Of a stretch of DNA of 64,000 nucleotides, positions 18,091 through 25,392 are shown in pieces. Made by a program: the position numbers and the translations under genes. Each line of letters begins with the position of its first letter. The stretch's first letter is position 1. The stretch is from Acidobacteriota bacterium (GTDB taxonomy: Bacteria; Acidobacteriota; Thermoanaerobaculia; UBA5066; Gp7-AA6): positions 124,001 to 188,000 of the forward strand of contig DAHUXD010000003.1 of the NCBI GenBank assembly GCA_027307335.1. Direction: 5' to 3'. The notes under the pieces are model-generated. The model did no database searches. It worked only from the letters and a program-made list of their open reading frames with translations, and was not told the origin of the DNA.

Positions 18091-19416
18091 ATGAACTGGA
18101 AGAAGACCTTCGCCGTCGCCCGCCGCGAGTACGTCGAGCGCGTCCGCACGCGCGCGTTCTGGATCGCGACTCTGCTGATCCCGATCCTGTTCCTCGGCTA
18201 CGTCGCGGTCCAGATCTCGATCTCGCGCAAGACCGGCGGCGAGCGTCAGCTCGTCGTCGTGGACCTGACCGGCAAGCTCTATCAGCCGCTCGTCCAGGAG
18301 CTCGCCGAAACGGAGGCCAAGCAGAAGGAGAAGGGCTCGAGCTCGAGGGGACCGCACTGGTCGCTGACCCAGCAGGCGCCCGCCGCCGACCTCGCGGCGC
18401 AGAAGGAAGCGCTCCGGAAGGAGGTCCTGCAGAAGAAGATCAACGGATACCTCATCCTCGAGCCGGCGAAGCTCGACAAGGACGAGGTCGAGTACTACTC
18501 GACGACGGTCTCCGATTACATCGCGCAGAGCCAGCTGCAGTCCGCCATCGGCCGGATCTGGATGCGCCAGAAGATGACCGCGCGCGGGCTGCCGGCGGAC
18601 CTCGCCAGGGAGCTGGAGACGCGCATCGATCTGAAGGCCTTCAAGGTCACCGAGAAGGGCACCGCGGAGGAGAAGGGCGCCGGCATCATCGCGGCGCTCG
18701 TGCTGCTCATCCTCATGTACTCGACGTTCTTCATGTACGGCTACCAGGTAATGCGCGGAACGATCGAGGAGAAGTCGAACAGGATCGTCGAGATCATCGT
18801 CGCCTCGGTGCGGCCGACCGAGCTCATGGTCGGGAAGATTCTCGGGATCGGTCTCGTGGGCCTGACGCAGTACTTCGTCTGGTCCCTGGTGGCGGCGAAC
18901 CTCTCGCTGCCGGCGTTCGCCTCGCTCCTGTCCTCGAGCGACATGGGCATGCCGCGCGTTCCGGTGTCGCTGCTCGGCTACTTCATGCTGTTCTTCCTGC
19001 TCGGCTACTTCCTGTACGCGAGCGTCTACACGATGATCGCGGCACCGTTCAACACGGACCAGGAGGCGCAGCAGCTCGCGATGATCCCGATGGTCCTCAT
19101 CGTCGGCGGCATCGCGGTGTACCCGGGCGTGATGAACAACCCGACCGGCGGCATGGCGCTGTTCTTCTCGCTCTTCCCGTTCACGGCGTCGCTGATCATG
19201 TTCCTGAGGACGGCGGTCTCCGAGCCGCCGGTCTGGCAGATCCTCCTGTGCGTCGCGATCCTGCTCGGAACGACGGCGGCGCTCGCCTGGTTCGCCGGCC
19301 GGATCTACCGGGTCGGCATCCTCATGTACGGGAAGAAGCCGACCATCCCCGAGATCATCCGCTGGGCCCGCTATTCGCCGGGCAAGGTCACGCAGCCGGC
19401 CGTCAAGCCTTCGTAA
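18091..19416 (+). CDS. ABC-2 type permease, NatB-like
   Basis: 441 aa. An N-terminal helix (about 22-42) is followed by a large extracytoplasmic loop (about 45-190) and then five or six hydrophobic helices, with the conserved ABC-2 motif IEEKSNRIVEIIVASVRPTE after the second. This is the architecture of NatB and related exporters. It is the second gene of a two-gene operon with the ATPase and should function as a homodimer. 89 nt separate it from the OmpA-like lipoprotein gene, which has its own promoter. Confidence 0.9.
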   Translation: MNWKKTFAVARREYVERVRTRAFWIATLLIPILFLGYVAVQISISRKTGGERQLVVVDLTGKLYQPLVQELAETEAKQKEKGSSSRGPHWSLTQQAPAADLAAQKEALRKEVLQKKINGYLILEPAKLDKDEVEYYSTTVSDYIAQSQLQSAIGRIWMRQKMTARGLPADLARELETRIDLKAFKVTEKGTAEEKGAGIIAALVLLILMYSTFFMYGYQVMRGTIEEKSNRIVEIIVASVRPTELMVGKILGIGLVGLTQYFVWSLVAANLSLPAFASLLSSSDMGMPRVPVSLLGYFMLFFLLGYFLYASVYTMIAAPFNTDQEAQQLAMIPMVLIVGGIAVYPGVMNNPTGGMALFFSLFPFTASLIMFLRTAVSEPPVWQILLCVAILLGTTAALAWFAGRIYRVGILMYGKKPTIPEIIRWARYSPGKVTQPAVKPS

Positions 19417-19451
19417 GCCGCCCCGCCCTTCATATTGGTCTAAAGTCCCGA

Positions 19452-19480
19452 TTTACACCGGGCCGCTTCTTGCATATAGG
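19452..19480 (+). promoter_or_regulatory. Sigma70-type promoter of the first OmpA-like lipoprotein
   Basis: TTTACA (19452-19457) and TATAGG (19475-19480) are separated by exactly 17 nt and lie 25 nt upstream of the lipoprotein start codon, in an AT-richer stretch. The same arrangement occurs upstream of the paralog (20722-20750). Confidence 0.65.
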
Positions 19481-19505
19481 AGTGGACATAGATGCAGGAG
19501 GAGAA

Positions 19506-20456
19506 ATGTGCGCTCGGATTCGGAAGTCCCTGGCGCTCCTGGCCGTGGTGGCGTCCCTGGGGGTCCTCTACGGCTGTGCCGAAATGGAGTACGTCCCGGG
19601 AGGACAGTACTTCCTCTACCACAAGCAGTTACCCGAATCGAAGCGGGCGATCGAAGCCGCCCGCGCCGCGGGGAAGGACAAGCAGTGCCCCGCGGAGTTC
19701 CAGGCGGCCGAAGCCGCGATGAAGGAGGCGTACAAGCTTTATTACGCCTGCCACACGGAGGAGGCCATCGCCAAGGCCAATGAGGCGATCGCCATGGCCC
19801 ATGCGCTCTGCCCGGCGAAGCCGACCCCGGCACCGGCACCGGCGCCGGCGCCGGCCCCCCGCGCTGCGGCGCCGACGGCCTCTCTCTCGGCCGCTTCCGC
19901 CTCGGTCGATCCGGGCTCGTGCACGACGCTGAACTGGAACACCACCGACGCGAGCAGCGCGTCGATCGAACCGGTGTTCGGCAACGTCGAGCCGAACGGC
20001 TCGCGGCAGGTCTGCCCGAAGAGCACAACGACCTACACGCTGAACGCGAGCGGCCCCGGAGGCTCGACTTCCGCCACGGCGACGGTCTCGGTGGCCGAGA
20101 AGCCGAAGCCGACCGACAAACTCACGATCCACGTCAACTTCGAGACGAACAAGTCCGCCATTCGCAAGGCGGACGTGGACGACCTGAAGAAGGCCGAGGC
20201 ATTCGCCCGCAAGTACTCGAACTGCAAGATCGAGGTGGACGGATACACGGACTCGACCGGCAACGACAAGATCAACAATCCGCTCTCCGAGAGGCGCGCC
20301 GACGCGGTCAAGGCCTATCTGGTCGAGCATCACGCCATGGACGCCGACAGGATCACGACGAAGGGCTTCGGCTCGTCCAACCCGGTCGCCGACAACAAGA
20401 CCGCGAAGGGACGCTTCCAGAACCGCCGGGCGGAGATCCTGGTGTTCTGCCAGTAG
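19506..20456 (+). CDS. OmpA-family lipoprotein with Ig-like domain
   Basis: 316 aa from the ATG at 19506, which follows AGGAGGAG. Signal peptide with lipobox LYGC, so Cys is lipidated. Next comes a helical segment (about 40-110) with three cysteines, an Ala-Pro linker, an Ig-like fold (about 125-200; the STTTYTLNASGPGGS pattern) and a C-terminal OmpA peptidoglycan-binding domain (about 215-316) with VNFETNKSAIRK, DGYTDSTG, LSERRADAVKAYL and NRRAEI. It should tether the outer membrane to peptidoglycan. A close paralog follows at 20778-21713; each gene has its own promoter and terminator, so they are probably expressed independently. Confidence 0.92.
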   Translation: MCARIRKSLALLAVVASLGVLYGCAEMEYVPGGQYFLYHKQLPESKRAIEAARAAGKDKQCPAEFQAAEAAMKEAYKLYYACHTEEAIAKANEAIAMAHALCPAKPTPAPAPAPAPAPRAAAPTASLSAASASVDPGSCTTLNWNTTDASSASIEPVFGNVEPNGSRQVCPKSTTTYTLNASGPGGSTSATATVSVAEKPKPTDKLTIHVNFETNKSAIRKADVDDLKKAEAFARKYSNCKIEVDGYTDSTGNDKINNPLSERRADAVKAYLVEHHAMDADRITTKGFGSSNPVADNKTAKGRFQNRRAEILVFCQ

Positions 20457-20479
20457 CGCAAGACTTCCGGTGATCCCGA

Positions 20480-20513
20480 GGGCCGGCACGCGGCGTGCCG
20501 GCCCTTTCTCTTT
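20480..20513 (+). terminator. Rho-independent terminator after first OmpA-like gene
   Basis: A 12-bp perfect GC stem (GGGCCGGCACGC with GCGTGCCGGCCC, 20480-20504) is followed by TTTCTCTTT. It lies 24 nt after the stop codon. Confidence 0.85.
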
Positions 20514-20721
20514 CGGGGCGCGTTCATGCGGAGCGAAGACCGCGCCCACTCGACGTAAGTTTTTGATGAAGCCGCTGGCGTCCTGGCGCGTTCGAACCGT
20601 GTGAGCAAGGTGTGAAGCGTGCACGCGCCGCGCGCCGGCTCACGGGAGGATCCCGCTCCCGGCCTCGCGCTTTCGTGTAAACAACGCGCGAAGAGCCCCG
20701 GCGTCATGGCGTTCGCTCCCG
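20514..20721. other. Intergenic stretch with no recognised gene
   Basis: Together with the flanking terminator and promoter this makes a 321-nt gap between the two OmpA-like genes. I see no RNA gene, no plausible small ORF with a ribosome site, and no repeat apart from short GC-rich inverted stretches around 20625-20645. It may simply be spacer. Confidence 0.4.
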
Positions 20722-20750
20722 TGGACATCCCTCGATCGCTGCGATATAGA
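20722..20750 (+). promoter_or_regulatory. Sigma70-type promoter of the second OmpA-like lipoprotein
   Basis: TGGACA (20722-20727) and TATAGA (20745-20750) are spaced by 17 nt; the start codon follows at 20778 after a GGAGGAG ribosome site. Each box matches the consensus at five of six positions. Confidence 0.68.
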
Positions 20751-20777
20751 CCGCGACATTTGGAGGAGGTTCGATTC

Positions 20778-21713
20778 ATGCGTGCGCGAATTGTCCGCAG
20801 ACTCATCCCGGCTTGTCTCGCCGCCGTCCTCGCGATCGTCGTGGGCTGCACCACGGATGTCGAGGTCAAGAAGGCCCGAGAGACTCTCGAAGCCGCGCGC
20901 AGCGCGGGAAAGGCCACGCAGTGCCCGGCCGACTTCAAGGCCGTCGAGGACATGGTGACCCAGGCCGAGAGCATGTGCACGAACTGCAAGTACGACACGG
21001 CGGATTCGATCGCCGCCGCCGCGGTCGCGAAGGCCAACGCGCTCTGTCCGCCCCCGAAGCCGACGCCGCCGCCGGCCGAGATCCGGACGGTGCCGGCGCC
21101 TCCGGCGGCTCCGACCGCCTCGATCGCCGTCGGGCCGAGCTCGGTGGATTCCGGAGGGTGCGCGACGCTGACGTGGGCGACCGCGGGCGCGACCGACGTG
21201 TCGATCGACTCCGGCGTCGGCAGCGTCGGCGCGAGCGGCACGAAGCAGGTCTGCCCGACCAGCACGACGCGGTACACGGTCACCGCCAACGGCCCCGGCG
21301 GATCGCGCACCGAGTCGACGACCCTGACCGTCAACGAGAAGGGCGCGCCGGCCCCGGGTCCCAGGCCCACGGACAAGATGACGATCCACGTCAACTTCGA
21401 CACGAACAAGTCGGACATCCGTAAGGCGGACATCGACGACCTGCAGAAGGCCGAGGCGTTCGTGAAGAAGTACTCGAGCTGCAGGATCGAGATCGACGGC
21501 TACACGGATTCGACGGGCGGCCCGAAGATCAACCAACCGCTGTCCGAGCGACGGGCCGATGCGGTGAAGAACTGGCTCCTCGATCACGGCGCCACCTCGG
21601 CCGACCACATCTCGGCGAAGGGCCTCGGCGCCTCCAATCCGGTCGCCGACAACAAGAGCGCCAAGGGCCGCTTCCAGAACCGCCGCGCGGAGATCCTCGC
21701 CTTCTGCCAATAA
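20778..21713 (+). CDS. OmpA-family lipoprotein with Ig-like domain (paralog)
   Basis: 311 aa. The ATG at 20778 is preferred over upstream in-frame starts because it follows GGAGGAG and opens a lipoprotein signal (lipobox VVGC). Domain order matches its neighbour: Cys-containing helical region (about 25-95), Pro-rich linker, Ig-like domain (STTRYTVTANGPGGS) and OmpA domain with VNFDTNKSDIRK, DGYTDSTG, LSERRADAVKNWL and NRRAEI. The two proteins are strongly similar over the OmpA domain and less so in the N-terminal half, consistent with tandem duplication followed by divergence. Confidence 0.92.
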   Translation: MRARIVRRLIPACLAAVLAIVVGCTTDVEVKKARETLEAARSAGKATQCPADFKAVEDMVTQAESMCTNCKYDTADSIAAAAVAKANALCPPPKPTPPPAEIRTVPAPPAAPTASIAVGPSSVDSGGCATLTWATAGATDVSIDSGVGSVGASGTKQVCPTSTTRYTVTANGPGGSRTESTTLTVNEKGAPAPGPRPTDKMTIHVNFDTNKSDIRKADIDDLQKAEAFVKKYSSCRIEIDGYTDSTGGPKINQPLSERRADAVKNWLLDHGATSADHISAKGLGASNPVADNKSAKGRFQNRRAEILAFCQ

Positions 21714-21740
21714 TTCGAGGCCAGGACCCCTTCACCCACG

Positions 21741-21776
21741 CCCTCTCCCCCTCACGGGGGAGAGGGTTTTGTTCTT
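21741..21776 (+). terminator. Terminator after second OmpA-like gene; palindromic repeat
   Basis: CCCTCTCCCC (21741-21750) pairs perfectly with GGGGAGAGGG (21757-21766), followed by TTTTGTTCTT. The stem sequence is nearly the same as the palindrome inside ftsL at 44616-44636, so it may be one copy of a dispersed repeat that here serves as terminator. Confidence 0.75.
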
Positions 21777-21852
21777 GGAAGACCGCCTCGAGAGAGCGCT
21801 CGCCGAGGTTTGCCCGCCGCCGATCGCCTGTGCTACCTTTCGCGGCCCGTTT

Positions 21853-21927
21853 GGCCCATTCGTCTAACGGTTAGGACGCAGCCCTCTCAAGGCTGAAATA
21901 CGGGTTCGATTCCCGTATGGGCTACCA
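21853..21927 (+). tRNA. tRNA-Glu(CTC)
   Basis: Acceptor GGCCCAT (21853-21859) pairs with ATGGGCT (21917-21923), with a G-U at the first pair. Anticodon stem CAGCC/GGCTG holds loop CTCTCAA (anticodon CTC). The T-arm CGGGTTCGATTCCCG is intact and CCA is encoded (21925-21927). A degenerate partial copy begins 33 nt downstream. Confidence 0.95.
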
Positions 21928-21960
21928 GTTCAACCCCCGCTCCAAGTCTCACGCCGCGTC

Positions 21961-22053
21961 CTGCGGACGCAGCCCTCTCAAGGCGGCTGCCTTTGAGCGC
22001 GCCCTTTCGGGCGCGACACGGGTTCGAACTGGCGCCCGTATGGGCCACCAGTT
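21961..22053 (+). pseudogene. Degenerate copy of tRNA-Glu with inserted hairpin
   Basis: Three blocks of the tRNA-Glu gene recur in order: the 20 nt spanning D-arm end to anticodon stem (21874-21893) are identical at 21965-21984; ACGGGTTCGA of the T-arm recurs at 22018-22027; and CCCGTATGGGC plus ACCAGTTC from the 3' end recur at 22035-22053. Between the first two blocks is extra DNA with a perfect 7-bp hairpin, CGCGCCC-TTTC-GGGCGCG (21998-22015). The 5' acceptor half is missing, so it cannot fold as a tRNA. It could be an attachment-site remnant or a decayed duplication. Confidence 0.75.
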
Positions 22054-22085
22054 CTCTCCGCCCGGTCGGCCACCGCCGAACGCGG

Positions 22086-23441
22086 TCAGCGCTCGCGCGG
22101 TAGCCCCATTTTCTTCAGGCGATCGTCAAACCGGCCATCATCGCGCAGGCCGTCCCAGTCCGGTGCGACCGCCAGGTGAACCAGCGCCGGGTCGCGCTCG
22201 GCGATGGCCTGATCGAGGCAGTCGAACGCTTCATTGAGCCGGCCCGCTGCCCCATACAGCTTGGCGCGGAAGAATGACATCTTCAGCAACACGTCGAAGT
22301 CCAGCTTCGGGTTCGTAATTTGATCCACCCAGAATCGGTTCACCCCGGCGAGGCCGGCCGTCGCGTACACCTGCTGCGCGTCCGCGGTGACCTGCTTCAA
22401 CACCGCCACCATCTCTTCGGGTAAGCCGAACTCGATCGCTACGCTGACGGTCCAGGCCGCGAATCGATCGATGTCCCCGATCTTCGCGTAGACGTAGTTG
22501 ATGAATTGGCACGCCTGCAGATGCTTCGGGTTGACGTCAAGCGCTCGCCGAGCCCAGACAAGCGCGTCGTCGTACTTCCGCTGATTCCAATACGAGATGG
22601 CGATCTGCACCAGAACGCCGGGCGATCGGGGATCGCGCGCGAGCGCCTGTTCCTTGCAACGCAACCCGTCGTCGAGCCGACCGAGCGCTTCCTGGAGCGA
22701 CCCATACTGCAGGAGCGCCTCCGTGTGATCCGGATTGATTTCGAGCGCGCGCTGCAGGCTGCGCTCCGCCGCCGTCCAGTCCCATTCGCCGAGAAAAAGG
22801 ACCGTGCCGAGGGCAACCTGCGCATCCGCCGAGGCGCTGTCCATCGCCAGCGCGCGCAAGGCAGACGCCTTCGCCTCTCCAAACGCCTCCAGGTGCGGCA
22901 CCGCGCGTAACACGGCTTGCACGCACCGTGCGCGCGCCAGTCCGGCGTGCGCCGGCGCATAGGTCGGATCGATCTGGATCGCGGAACGAAAGGCGTCCAC
23001 GGCGGCCGGCAGTTCGAAAAACGAGTCGGACAGCAGGTGAGAGCGGCCGCGGCCGACCAGCTCGTAAAGTTCGACGGGTCGAGCCCCGGCGCTCCATGCG
23101 AATGGCTTCTCGTCCTGCGATTCCAACCTGACTGGAGCGATGAAGCGATACCCGGACCGCGCCACCGTTTCGATGTAGGTCGGCCGGCGGGCGTCCTCGC
23201 CAAGCGCCTTGCGCAGCGCCGACACGTAAACGTTGAGACTGCCTTCTTCGACGAATGACCCGGGCCAGAGGCGCGTCAGCAGCTCATCCTTCGTGAGCAG
23301 ATGGCCGCGGTGTCGTACCAGCGCAACCAGCACGTCATAGGCCTTCGGTGACAGATGGACGACTTCCCCGCCGCGCAGGAGACGCCGCTCTCGCACCTCG
23401 AGCGTGAACTCGTCGAAATGAAATGTCTCACTGCCGGCCAT
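22086..23441 (-). CDS. Winged-helix transcriptional regulator with TPR repeats
   Basis: 451 aa. Residues about 5-105 form an OmpR/PhoB-type DNA-binding domain (LSPKAYDVLVALVRHRGHLLTKDELL, SLNVYVSALRKALGED, YIETVARSGYRF). No receiver domain precedes it. The rest (about 130-440) is helical with TPR-like repeats of about 34 residues (for example EINPDHTEALLQYGSLQEALGR and DVNPKHLQACQF). This resembles CadC/winged-helix-TPR regulators but lacks an obvious membrane helix. It is divergent from the hydrolase gene at 23538, which it may regulate. Codon choice looks somewhat less GC-biased than the dcw genes, and it begins just beyond the degenerate tRNA-Glu copy. Confidence 0.85.
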   Translation of the reverse strand: MAGSETFHFDEFTLEVRERRLLRGGEVVHLSPKAYDVLVALVRHRGHLLTKDELLTRLWPGSFVEEGSLNVYVSALRKALGEDARRPTYIETVARSGYRFIAPVRLESQDEKPFAWSAGARPVELYELVGRGRSHLLSDSFFELPAAVDAFRSAIQIDPTYAPAHAGLARARCVQAVLRAVPHLEAFGEAKASALRALAMDSASADAQVALGTVLFLGEWDWTAAERSLQRALEINPDHTEALLQYGSLQEALGRLDDGLRCKEQALARDPRSPGVLVQIAISYWNQRKYDDALVWARRALDVNPKHLQACQFINYVYAKIGDIDRFAAWTVSVAIEFGLPEEMVAVLKQVTADAQQVYATAGLAGVNRFWVDQITNPKLDFDVLLKMSFFRAKLYGAAGRLNEAFDCLDQAIAERDPALVHLAVAPDWDGLRDDGRFDDRLKKMGLPRER

Positions 23442-23537
23442 TCAAATTCAGGCGAATCGTAACAACTCCTTAAGGACGCGCCACGGCGGGGACGGCTGTC
23501 ATGAACGCGCTTCGAAGGAGGAGAACAGGAGGATTCG

Positions 23538-24410
23538 ATGAAGACGACACTCGGCCTGGCCGTCGGACTCGTGGCACTGACGCGGACGGCCTTGGCCGGC
23601 TCCCCGGGCGCCGTTTCCGGCACGGCCACCTCGGCGGACGGGGTTCCCATCCGCTATGACGCGGCCGGGAAGGGCGATCCGGCGCTAGTGTTCGTCCACT
23701 GCGGGGGCTGCAACCGGGGCTTCTGGGACGGGCAGATGGCCCTCTTCGCCGCGACGCACCGCGTGGTCGCGCTCGACCTGGCGGGCCACGGCCAGAGCGG
23801 ACGGGAGCGCAAGGATTGGACGACGGCCGCTTTCGGCCAGGACGTTGTCGCGGTCGTCGAGGCGTTGGGCCTGAACCGAGTGGTGCTGATCGGCCACTCC
23901 CTGGGCGGGCCGGCGGTCCTGGAGGCCGCGCGCCGCATGCCGGACCGGGTGGCCGGTTTGGTGCTGGTGGACAGCTGGGTGGACTTCGAGGGGAGGATCC
24001 CGGCGGAGGAGATCGAGAAATTCGTGTCGGCGTTGCAGGCCGACTACAGAGGCACGACGACCGCCATCACGGCGCAATACCTTTTTTCGGCGAGCACGCC
24101 CGAGCCCGTCAGGGTGCGCGTGCTGGAAGCGGTGCTGTCGGTGCCGCAGGAGATTGGCGTGGCCGCCGCCCGCTCCAGCATGGCCTACAGTCCGCTGCCG
24201 GCGTTGCTTGAGATCAAGGCTCCCATCCGTGCCATCAGCTCCGACCGGTTTCCCTCAAACGTGGAGGGCAACCGCAAGTACGCCCCCGGCTACCAGGCGG
24301 CCATCATGGAGGGCGTGGGGCACTACCTCATGCTCGAGCAGCCCGAGGCCTTCAACGAGCTCCTGGCGTGGGCCCTGCGCGAGCTGGCCCGGAGTGGCGG
24401 AGGGCGGTGA
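23538..24410 (+). CDS. Exported alpha/beta hydrolase
   Basis: 290 aa with a signal peptide (about 1-20, cleavage after TALA). Nucleophile Ser121 sits in GHSLGG, His262 in GVGHYLMLEQP, and an acid residue is expected around 235-240 (ISSDRF). An HCGGCNRGFW segment near the oxyanion region replaces the usual HGxxxS and contains two cysteines. The ribosome site AGGAGGAG...AGGAGG is strong. It is divergent from the winged-helix/TPR regulator with 96 nt between starts, a common arrangement for a regulator and its target. The substrate cannot be told; esterase, lactonase and haloperoxidase-like activities share this fold. Confidence 0.88.
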   Translation: MKTTLGLAVGLVALTRTALAGSPGAVSGTATSADGVPIRYDAAGKGDPALVFVHCGGCNRGFWDGQMALFAATHRVVALDLAGHGQSGRERKDWTTAAFGQDVVAVVEALGLNRVVLIGHSLGGPAVLEAARRMPDRVAGLVLVDSWVDFEGRIPAEEIEKFVSALQADYRGTTTAITAQYLFSASTPEPVRVRVLEAVLSVPQEIGVAAARSSMAYSPLPALLEIKAPIRAISSDRFPSNVEGNRKYAPGYQAAIMEGVGHYLMLEQPEAFNELLAWALRELARSGGGR

Positions 24411-24485
24411 GAGGGCAACCGCATTTCCCGACTTCGCCAGAGCCAGCAGCGCCCTCCCCTGTCCTCGAGCCCCTCGCCGGAATAA

Positions 24486-24502
24486 ATATCGCACTGCGAT
24501 AT
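24486..24502. promoter_or_regulatory. Palindromic operator, probable MarR-type site 1
   Basis: ATATCGCA-C-TGCGATAT is a perfect 8-bp inverted repeat with a 1-nt centre, 18 nt upstream of the ATG at 24521. The 22-nt stretch starting here agrees at 18 positions with the site at 25354-25375 in front of the marR and Pal-like genes, including a shared TGTTGC on the right flank. Confidence 0.7.
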
Positions 24503-24520
24503 GTTGCTTCTGTCGGGAAG

Positions 24521-24877
24521 ATGTCCGGAACGCCTCATCACGAGTTCGACGGGACCCACTGAGACACGCGGCTGCTTCGGCGGATCCGCGAGGGTGGCTG
24601 GTTCCGACTGCATGAGTCGGAGATGATCCGCGACGCTCTCCGCCGGCGCGCGGAGCTCTCCGAGGCCGAGGCCCGCCGGCGCTCCGGCCGCTATCCCTGT
24701 CCGAAGTGCGGCAGTGAGGCAACGTCCCTGAAGAGTCGTGGAGGAGTGACGGTCGGCGAGTGCTCGTCCTGCGGATGGCTCTTCGTCGAACGCGGCGACC
24801 TCGACCGCCTCGTCGCGGAGCTGACGGGCCGGCGTCAGCCCGGAACCGGGCCGGCGCGGCCCGACTCCGGCGAGTGA
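24521..24877 (+). pseudogene. Small zinc-ribbon protein gene with in-frame TGA
   Basis: Reading from the ATG at 24521, 13 codons are followed by TGA (24560-24562); the same frame then stays open for 104 codons to the stop ending at 24877. The continuation looks protein-like (LLRRIREGGWFRLHESEMIRD), and its C-terminal half is a zf-TFIIB-like zinc ribbon: CPKCGS, then GECSSCGWLFVERGDLDRLV. A perfect palindrome just upstream of 24521 mirrors the arrangement at the Pal-like gene, which argues that 24521 is the original start. The gene is then either nonsense-mutated or mis-sequenced, or its product starts at the internal ATG 24623 (84 aa). Selenocysteine is possible but unlikely, as no redox motif surrounds the TGA. 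It overlaps the convergent marR tail by 43 nt. Confidence 0.6.
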
Positions 24878-25317
24878 CCGCCGGGATTCGCGCCGCTCTG
24901 ACCCCGCGCCGCCGGACCCGGAATCGGAGGCACGAACGCCTTCCCCAGGCGCTCGATCGTCTCGAAATGGGCGGTCGCCAGGCGGCGTAAGAGGGCCGCC
25001 CCTCGCGGCGTCGTCTGCACGAGGACGCGCCGGCGGTTGGCGGAGTCCCGCCGCCTCCGGACCAGGCCCGACCTCTCGCACCGGTCCACGAGACCCACCG
25101 CGCTGTGATGGCGAACCTGGAGCCTTTCCGCGAGCTCGGTGATCCCCAGGGCCCCGTCGGCAGAGCCTCGGATGAACAGCAGCAGCTGGTACTGAGTGGC
25201 CGAAACGCCGGCCTTGCGCGTGATCTCCTCGGAGGAGCGGAGGAAGCGCCGGAGCGCATACCGCCATTCCGCGAGGGCGCGATAATCCGAGTCCTCCAGA
25301 CGCTTCCGCCGCCGCAT
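24835..25317 (-). CDS. MarR-family transcriptional regulator
   Basis: 160 aa from the ATG at 25317, which has GGAGG five bases upstream; longer in-frame starts lack one. The winged helix is recognisable: YQLLLFIRGSADGALGITELAERLQVRHHSAVGLVDRCERSGLVRRRRDSANRRRVLVQTT, covering recognition helix and wing. The C-terminal 35 residues are Pro/Gly-rich and low in complexity. MarR proteins are usually dimeric repressors released by small ligands or oxidation. A palindrome lies 37 nt upstream of its start in the shared region with the Pal-like gene, and a second copy precedes the zinc-ribbon gene, so it probably controls itself and both neighbours. Confidence 0.88.
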   Translation of the reverse strand: MRRRKRLEDSDYRALAEWRYALRRFLRSSEEITRKAGVSATQYQLLLFIRGSADGALGITELAERLQVRHHSAVGLVDRCERSGLVRRRRDSANRRRVLVQTTPRGAALLRRLATAHFETIERLGKAFVPPIPGPAARGQSGANPGGHSPESGRAGPVPG

Positions 25318-25353
25318 GGGCCCTCCAGTATCCCACGCGCCCATCGGCGGCAT

Positions 25354-25375
25354 ATATCGTGCTACGATGTGTTGC
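25354..25375. promoter_or_regulatory. Palindromic operator, probable MarR-type site 2
   Basis: An imperfect palindrome (ATCGT-GCT-ACGAT core) lies between the divergent marR (start 25317) and Pal-like (start 25393) genes. The 22-nt site differs from site 1 at four positions. Two sites related in sequence and placement suggest one regulator, most simply the adjacent MarR protein acting on both divergent promoters. Confidence 0.65.
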
Positions 25376-25392
25376 CGAAGGAGAGAAAAGTC

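Noticed and set aside
21961..22053. A second functional tRNA-Glu gene
   Set aside because: The 5' acceptor and D-arm are not complete, and extra bases interrupt the anticodon and T-arm order, so no cloverleaf forms.
24560..24590. Selenocysteine codon plus SECIS-like hairpin in the zinc-ribbon gene
   Set aside because: The hairpin is GC-rich with a common TTCG loop and no conserved SECIS bulge, and the TGA is flanked by His and Asp with no Cys or redox motif. Kept only as the least likely reading.
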